Shown here piece by piece: positions 49,897 to 53,934 of a stretch of 53,934 bases of DNA. Location of the stretch: contig JAFQSP010000008.1 of the NCBI GenBank assembly GCA_017409475.1, positions 115,650 to 169,583 on the forward strand, given 5' to 3'. The notes beneath the pieces are model-generated. The model did not search any database and had not been told where the DNA came from. It saw only the letters and a list, made by a program, of their open reading frames with translations. The DNA is from Clostridia bacterium. Its GTDB lineage: Bacteria > Bacillota > Clostridia > Oscillospirales > Acutalibacteraceae. Made by a program: the position numbers and the translations under genes. The first letter of the stretch is position 1, and each line of letters opens with the position of its first letter.

Positions 49897-51015
49897 TTAG
49901 TGTATCTCGATACAAATAGCAGGTCTAACGCCAATAAAATCCATTTCAACGAAGTTACCGTCTAAATCAAAACGACCATCAGATAATACTTTCATTGCTG
50001 TTTCGTTTCCGTGGTCGCCAGGTGTTCTTAACCAATAGGATGAACCGCCATCCCGTCCGTACATCTGATATGGTGTTCTTTCGGCTGTTCTTGAAGCTTT
50101 ATTGCTGAGAAAAGTACTTATTTCTTCATAGCTCAAGCAGAATACTTTATCTTGAGTATCATTACCACCATCCGTTGTGTATTTTACATTTCTTCCACTT
50201 GTTTGTGCCGTAATTGTAGGTATTTTTTGCTGTTCACTCTTGGTAAAAGCATTATTAAGAAAATCGCTATTTAGCCATTTCCTTAATTCACAATTTTCCC
50301 AAGTTATTTTTACATCATCTGCATGATACGCTCTACGGTCAAGTATTTTATGTGATATAACTACAAGATAGTTGCCTTCTTTGGCTAAAACAAGCCACTC
50401 AATTTTTTCTTTGCCGTTATCTAAAATGTTATCTTGCTCATAATTTCCAAAATAAATGATATCTCCCACTTTTGCTTTTGAAATGGGTACAATGTAATCG
50501 GGTTCTGTCTCAACTGTAGTTCCGTTAGATTGTGTTTCGCTTGATACAGGAGGAGTATATGTATAGGTTTTAAGGGGTATTTTGTCATATATTTCTTTCG
50601 TAATTCTCTTTGCAGTAGAACCGTTTGATATTTTTAATTCAGTTCCATCAAAAACATAGTAAACTACAAATTGCCTATAAACTGAAATTTCGTATGTTGT
50701 AATGTTGTTATCACCCATTGAAACATTTATAGCATCAACATCACCATATCTGTAATCATATTCCTCGATTTTGGATTTTTCTTCATAATAATCCTTGCTT
50801 ATATACACATAGGCTTCATCGGTTTCGTAGTAACCGTATAAAGCATTTAGATAGTCTTCTCTTGTTTCAAGCTTTTGGGATGAAGATACTGAAACAGTAT
50901 CGTTTTTCTTCGAAGATGATGAACCGTCTATATTTTCATTGTTATCTTTACCACAACTGCATAAACACAGGATAATAGAAACGGCAACAATTATTGATAA
51001 TACTCTTATTTTCAT
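49897..51015 (-). CDS. DUF6273 lipoprotein
   Basis: 372 residues. Lipoprotein signal with lipobox CLCSC (Cys ~22), a Ser/Thr-rich linker (~25-50), a middle beta-rich region, and a C-terminal DUF6273 domain with AKVGDIIYFGNYEQDN, WLVLAKEGNYLVVIS, WENCELRKWLN and SYWLRTPGDHG. DUF6273 is common in Clostridia surface proteins and has no settled function. AAGGAGATT precedes the ATG. It is cargo of the element, not obviously needed for mobility. Confidence 0.85.
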   Translation of the reverse strand: MKIRVLSIIVAVSIILCLCSCGKDNNENIDGSSSSKKNDTVSVSSSQKLETREDYLNALYGYYETDEAYVYISKDYYEEKSKIEEYDYRYGDVDAINVSMGDNNITTYEISVYRQFVVYYVFDGTELKISNGSTAKRITKEIYDKIPLKTYTYTPPVSSETQSNGTTVETEPDYIVPISKAKVGDIIYFGNYEQDNILDNGKEKIEWLVLAKEGNYLVVISHKILDRRAYHADDVKITWENCELRKWLNSDFLNNAFTKSEQQKIPTITAQTSGRNVKYTTDGGNDTQDKVFCLSYEEISTFLSNKASRTAERTPYQMYGRDGGSSYWLRTPGDHGNETAMKVLSDGRFDLDGNFVEMDFIGVRPAICIEIH

Positions 51016-51031
51016 AGCTAATCTCCTTAAT

Positions 51032-51325
51032 TTATTCTTTGTCTATGTGTTCTTTAAGAATCTTACGAATCCACTTTTCTGTGTACCCGTATTTTGTAGC
51101 AAGTTCACGAACATTGTAGCCGTTATATTCCTCCACAATCTGCTTAACAATGAACTCTCTACTAAATAGTTCTACAGGGAAGAATATCTGAGTGCCTCGA
51201 TATTTTGAATGAATTTTAAGTACTGCATCAATACCGAGTAGTGCGGCAAGCTCACTATAAGCACCATTTAAATACTCACCCTTAATTTTAACTTTATCTA
51301 TGGTAGACATTGGAACACCTCGCAT
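51032..51325 (-). CDS. Mor-like transcription regulator
   Basis: 97 residues. AYSELAALLGIDAVLKIH and GTQIFFPVELFSREF are followed by a helix-turn-helix (NVRELATKYGYTEKWIRKIL). This matches the Mor activator family, which controls middle genes in phage Mu and is common in Firmicute elements. AAAGGAG supports the ATG at 51325, with one 15 bases downstream as alternative. Being at the head of the minus-strand genes, it probably controls the DUF6273-SHOCT cargo. Confidence 0.82.
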   Translation of the reverse strand: MRGVPMSTIDKVKIKGEYLNGAYSELAALLGIDAVLKIHSKYRGTQIFFPVELFSREFIVKQIVEEYNGYNVRELATKYGYTEKWIRKILKEHIDKE

Positions 51326-51671
51326 ATTAAAAACTCCTTTCTGTATTATAAATTATAGCGTTGGAACTGTGTAGCCGCACAGTTCACGGGAACTATTCCC
51401 CAAAAAGTTCCGCATTTTTCCAAAAAGAAAACCGCATCCATCCGAGAGGACGAACACGGTTTTTCTCTTGTGTGATTTGACAAAACGGTTTCTATTGTTT
51501 ATAATATGAAAGTGGTTTCCCAAAAATCCGCTTTTCCAAGAGAAAAGAGAATTTTGTAGAAGCCAATGCTATTTATAATATTTATATTGTAAATGATGAA
51601 TGAGCTGATTTTGGGGTTTGGATAGTGTATTAAGAAAGTATAACTTATTCGGGAGTTCTACTGGTTATGCA
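51326..51671. other. Right-end control region of the element
   Basis: 346 bp without a gene. It holds an 8-bp inverted repeat GAACTGTG-TAGCCG-CACAGTTC (51364-51385), a second GGAACT/AGTTCC pair (51389-51411), a large imperfect hairpin at ~51430-51466 and a consensus promoter on the plus strand. Confidence 0.55.
51477..51505 (+). promoter_or_regulatory. Outward-facing consensus promoter near the right att end
   Basis: TTGACA at 51477-51482, a 17-base spacer and TATAAT at 51500-51505; both hexamers are exact. It points toward the att core 166 bases away, and no plus-strand gene lies between. Confidence 0.7.
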
Positions 51672-51683
51672 CCACCGGCACCA
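51672..51683 (+). repeat. attR core (12-bp direct repeat)
   Basis: CCACCGGCACCA, identical to the tRNA-Leu 3' end at 41920-41931. Confidence 0.85.
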
Positions 51684-51690
51684 AAGCATT

Positions 51691-51736
51691 CAAACCCGAA
51701 CCTTTTACCAATCGGTGAAACGTTCGGGTTTGTTGT
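51691..51736 (+). terminator. Original tRNA-Leu terminator, now displaced
   Basis: 11-bp outer stem (51691-51701 with 51722-51732) and a further inner stem, followed by a T-rich tail. It starts 8 bases after the attR core, as expected for the tRNA terminator before integration. Confidence 0.7.
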
Positions 51737-51843
51737 TTTCTTAAAAGATGTTAAATAGCCTTTGTTTGTGGCAGTACAAAGTGTTTTGCTCTGTACTGCC
51801 ACTTCTTTGTTTCAATGGATTTCGTACATAAAGGAGATTTGAA

Positions 51844-52728
51844 ATGAAGACCACAAAAATAAGAATTATTTTCTTTGCTATTGTACTTACATATAATTTA
51901 ATATTGGGATTTTACTTGAGAGACTTTCTTGTTCTCTCTCCCACACTACACGTATTCTATCTATTATCAGTTTTACCATCATTATTTTTGATAGTTAAAA
52001 TAAATTCAAAAGTAATGAAATCAATGGTTTTTGTTTCTCTGATACTCATTGCTTGTATGAACGCTATTTATGCAATTTATTGTCGCAGAGTGTTTCCTTT
52101 TTTAGCACTTATTTCACTTGTTATTATTCTTATGTACTTTATCGCTTTTGCCGATAACAAAGGTAAAGATACTATATTGACGAAAATATTTGTGCTGGTG
52201 GTATTTTTTGTAATTTTATCACTACTATTATCAGCATAAATTTTCGTTTACAAACAGGATAATGTTTCACTTACGAATGGTCAGGCAACCTTATGGGATA
52301 CAAAGACTGTAGAACATGCTGACGAAATTTGTGCCGATTGCGATACTGATGAAGAAAAGATAAAAGCAATATATGAATGGATGATATTTAATTTTGAGTA
52401 TGATTATGATTGTAATCTGGTAATACAGTATTTCAATGTTCGTAAAACCTTAAGCAAACGAAAAGGAATTTGTTATGACTTTTCCCATCTGTTTGCCACG
52501 CTTTGTCGTAGTCAAAATATCCCCTGCTATGTAGTTGACGGTAATAAACGAGAAAATGTTCAGTATCACCATACCTGGAATAGAGTTTATTTTAATGATT
52601 CTTGGTGGAATATAGATGTAACTTTTGACACCATTCAAACTATTAATCGACAGTGCCTTTACGGACTCCGTAAAATTGATTGTGCATTTGTTACGGATGA
52701 AGAATTTTTCATAACGAAGATATATTAA
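51844..52728 (+). pseudogene. Membrane transglutaminase-like protein split by an in-frame TAA
   Basis: The N-terminal part (51844-52239, 131 residues, AAAGGAG before the ATG) has about five membrane helices and ends LSLLLSA-stop. The frame then runs open without shift from 52240 to 52728 and encodes IFVYKQDN, EEKIKAIYEWMIFNF and a complete transglutaminase triad: Cys in KGICYDFSH, His in YHHTWN and Asp in NIDVTFD. No start codon with a ribosome binding site is found between. It is therefore best read as one gene broken by a TAA at 52237-52239. Alternatives are a short membrane protein plus a separate peptidase fragment starting at 52381. Confidence 0.65.
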
Positions 52729-52737
52729 GAGCATTGT

Positions 52738-52763
52738 AAAAGCCGCCCGAGTGGGCGGCTTTT
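52738..52763. terminator. Bidirectional terminator
   Basis: A perfect 11-bp GC-rich stem (52738-52748 with 52753-52763) between the disrupted transglutaminase (+) and the XRE gene (-). Confidence 0.8.
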
Positions 52764-52764
52764 A

Positions 52765-53076
52765 CTACTTATTAGAGTTAATTGTGCGGATCATCTGCAT
52801 GACCACTTTCTTCTGTTCAGCTGTGAGGCTAACCCAAGAGTCAAAAAGTTCTTTAATTTCGGGTGTCATCTCAACCATATCTCCGTCTGCAAAGAATTGG
52901 GATATTGTAATGCCGAATCCGGCACAAATTGCTTCTAATGTGCTTATTGAAGGCAAAGTGTTTCGTCTAAAAATATTAGCAAGAGTAGATTCGGATAACC
53001 CGCATTCTTTTGACAAGCGATACTCAGTCCATCCACGTTCATCCAACAACTGACGAAGCCTCTTATGTGTATCCAT
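52765..53076 (-). CDS. XRE family transcription regulator
   Basis: 103 residues. A Cro/C1-type helix-turn-helix in the first ~60 residues (YRLSKECGLSESTLANIFRRNT, then SISTLEAICAGFGITISQFF) and a C-terminal helical tail. GGTGG precedes the ATG. It is divergent from the DUF1273/SLOG gene, and two similar 18-bp sites lie between them. Confidence 0.93.
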   Translation of the reverse strand: MDTHKRLRQLLDERGWTEYRLSKECGLSESTLANIFRRNTLPSISTLEAICAGFGITISQFFADGDMVEMTPEIKELFDSWVSLTAEQKKVVMQMIRTINSNK

Positions 53077-53105
53077 AGCCTCACCACCTTTCTTAATTAT
53101 ATTTT

Positions 53106-53168
53106 ACCGCTAAACTTAACGGTTTCATACCTAAGATTTATAATGTGTACACCGTTATGTTAAACTGT
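53106..53168. promoter_or_regulatory. Paired candidate XRE operators
   Basis: Two partial palindromes of 18 bases, 53106-53123 and 53151-53168, share the form ACCG-N10-CGGT/TGT and are 45 bases apart centre to centre. The segment 53113-53123 is an inverted copy of 53151-53161 in 10 of 11 positions. The second site lies just before a TATAAT at 53173-53178 for the plus-strand gene. Confidence 0.5.
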
Positions 53169-53192
53169 ATTATATAATTAAGTTGAGGGGTA

Positions 53193-53670
53193 ATGAGTGC
53201 TGTGTTAGAGAATATTTGTTGTTTTATCGGTCACAGAGAAATAAATGTGACTGATGAGTTAAAGGAAAAACTACATATGATAATCGAGCGCTTAATTACA
53301 GAAGAAAGTATGGATACTTTTCTTTTCGGTAGCAAAAGCCAATTTGATGATCTTTGCTATGATATAGTAACCGAAACAAAGAAAAATCACCCTCACATAA
53401 TAAAATTTTGTGAGGGCAGAATATCCGTATATTAATAAAAGCTATGAAGCATACCTTTTAGAAAGTTATGAGGCTACCTATTTTCCTAAAGCGGTGGAAG
53501 GTGCGGGTAAAGCAAGCTATGTAAAGCGAAACTGTGAGATGATAGATAATAGCTGTTTCTGCATTGTTTATTATAAAGAGGAGTATACTCCAAAAGGTAG
53601 AAAAAGCGGAACAAAAATAACCCTCGCTTATGCCGAGAAGAAAAAGAAAAGCATTATCAAATTTCCTTAA
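53193..53670 (+). pseudogene. DUF1273/SLOG-type protein with a one-base frameshift
   Basis: The first frame (53193-53435) carries ICCFIGHREINVTDELKEKL and DTFLFGSKSQFDDLCYDIV, the SLOG-like nucleotide-binding start. The second frame, shifted by one base, continues with RAEYPYINKSYEAYLLESYE and ends SGTKITLAYAEKKKK. Dropping one T from the AAAATTTTG at ~53402-53410 restores IIKFVRAEYPYI, as in intact family members. So it is a single ~158-residue gene with a probable slippage frameshift, or a sequencing error. GAGGGG precedes the ATG. Confidence 0.75.
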
Positions 53671-53722
53671 AATGTATTATGGCGAATTTGCCGTAGTTAT
53701 ATTAGAAAATGTGTCATATAAA

Positions 53723-53754
53723 AATGATCAGCACAATGATTTGTGTTGATCATT
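53723..53754 (-). terminator. Terminator of the rightmost gene
   Basis: 14-bp stem with one G-U (53723-53736 with 53741-53754), followed on the minus strand by a T5 run. Confidence 0.65.
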
Positions 53755-53769
53755 AAAGTGCTCGGCGTT

Positions 53770-53934
53770 TTAACCATCTTTTAATTCCTTGACCGTTCTT
53801 ATTTTATTAACCGGAGTTTCAACATAACGAAGCAAATCATCAAGTTTATCCGTTACATAATATAGTTCTTTACAATTATCACGAATAAAGTTTTTCTTCA
53901 TAGCCTGTTCCATTGCATAATTTATATCATCGTA
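53770..53934 (-). CDS. Partial protein of unknown function (C-terminus only)
   Basis: Open to the window edge; 54 residues are visible, ending KIRTVKELKDG. They are acidic and helical with YYVTDKLDDLLRYV. No family was recognised; the start lies outside the window. Confidence 0.5.
   Translation of the reverse strand, partial: YDDINYAMEQAMKKNFIRDNCKELYYVTDKLDDLLRYVETPVNKIRTVKELKDG

Larger units (their letters stand above)
41920..51683. mobile_element. 9.75-kb integrated element in tRNA-Leu carrying a serine recombinase
   Basis: Bounded by a 12-bp direct repeat that is the tRNA-Leu 3' end. All 13 genes recognised are on the minus strand, and gene order ends with the recombinase at the tRNA. 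Contents: serine recombinase, three small proteins, a DUF927-type ATPase, DUF1643, a 135-residue protein, two tiny membrane peptides, a SHOCT protein, a 97-residue membrane protein, a DUF6273 lipoprotein and a Mor-like regulator. No relaxase, conjugation or capsid gene is visible, so it may be a cryptic or satellite-type element that depends on helpers for transfer. Base composition is more AT-rich than the housekeeping block. Confidence 0.85.

Noticed and set aside
41932-51671. The element as a conjugative element or prophage.
   Set aside because: No relaxase, VirB4/TraG-type ATPase, terminase, capsid or lysis gene was found in any frame.
1-53934. CRISPR arrays, rRNA genes and insertion sequence transposases.
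   Set aside because: No regularly spaced repeats, rRNA-like sequence or DDE transposase frames were seen.

Overview
The window looks like a chromosomal segment of an uncultured, probably gut-dwelling, low-GC Clostridia, most likely an Oscillospirales/Ruminococcaceae-type organism. This is inferred from several things: dockerin-tailed secreted proteins, a choloylglycine-hydrolase-family enzyme, an NfnAB bifurcating transhydrogenase pair, rubrerythrin, sporulation-type M23/M50 proteases, AGGAGG-type ribosome binding sites with some TTG/GTG starts, and TTGACA/TATAAT promoters. No species can be named from the sequence alone.

Left third (1-18.5 kb): mostly single-gene units. It begins with a partial oligopeptide-binding lipoprotein. 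Two secreted dockerin proteins follow, one a transglutaminase-like enzyme. Then come a GtrA-type membrane protein, rubrerythrin, a bile-salt-hydrolase-family enzyme, a patatin, a membrane acyltransferase and a family 2 glycosyltransferase. A Gfo/Idh/MocA oxidoreductase lies divergent from an AraC regulator, with three direct repeats between them. After these are tRNA-Tyr and tRNA-Thr, a lipoprotein with a small cysteine-rich protein, a FucO-type alcohol dehydrogenase, and rsmA coupled to a membrane protein of unknown function.

Middle (18.5-41.9 kb): a dense co-directional housekeeping block on the plus strand. It runs: zinc-ribbon membrane protein, nfnA, nfnB; M23-M50 pair; radical SAM/DUF2344 pair; L19 leader and rplS; rbgA, lepB, rnhB, yraN, dipeptidase, thrC, phosphoesterase; tig, clpP, clpX; DUF951, prfA, tsaC/sua5, coaE, lytic transglycosylase, M18 aminopeptidase; then tRNA-Leu(CAA). 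Many genes overlap by 1-26 bases, so they are probably cotranscribed in sub-operons.

Right part (41.9-51.7 kb): a 9.75-kb integrated element sits in the 3' end of tRNA-Leu and is bounded by a 12-bp direct repeat (41920-41931 and 51672-51683). All its genes are on the minus strand. They are a large serine recombinase, small proteins, a DUF927-type P-loop ATPase, a DUF1643 protein, two tiny membrane peptides, a SHOCT-domain protein, a small membrane protein, a DUF6273 lipoprotein and a Mor-like regulator. No relaxase, capsid or conjugation gene is visible. The recombinase reading frame runs through the attachment core into the tRNA gene, so its C-terminus differs between the integrated and predicted circular forms. 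A consensus promoter near the right end points outward across the att core.

Right flank (51.7-53.9 kb): the original tRNA terminator is followed by two disrupted host genes, a membrane transglutaminase split by an in-frame TAA and a DUF1273/SLOG-type protein with a one-base frameshift. Between them is an XRE regulator with paired candidate operators. The window ends inside a further minus-strand gene.
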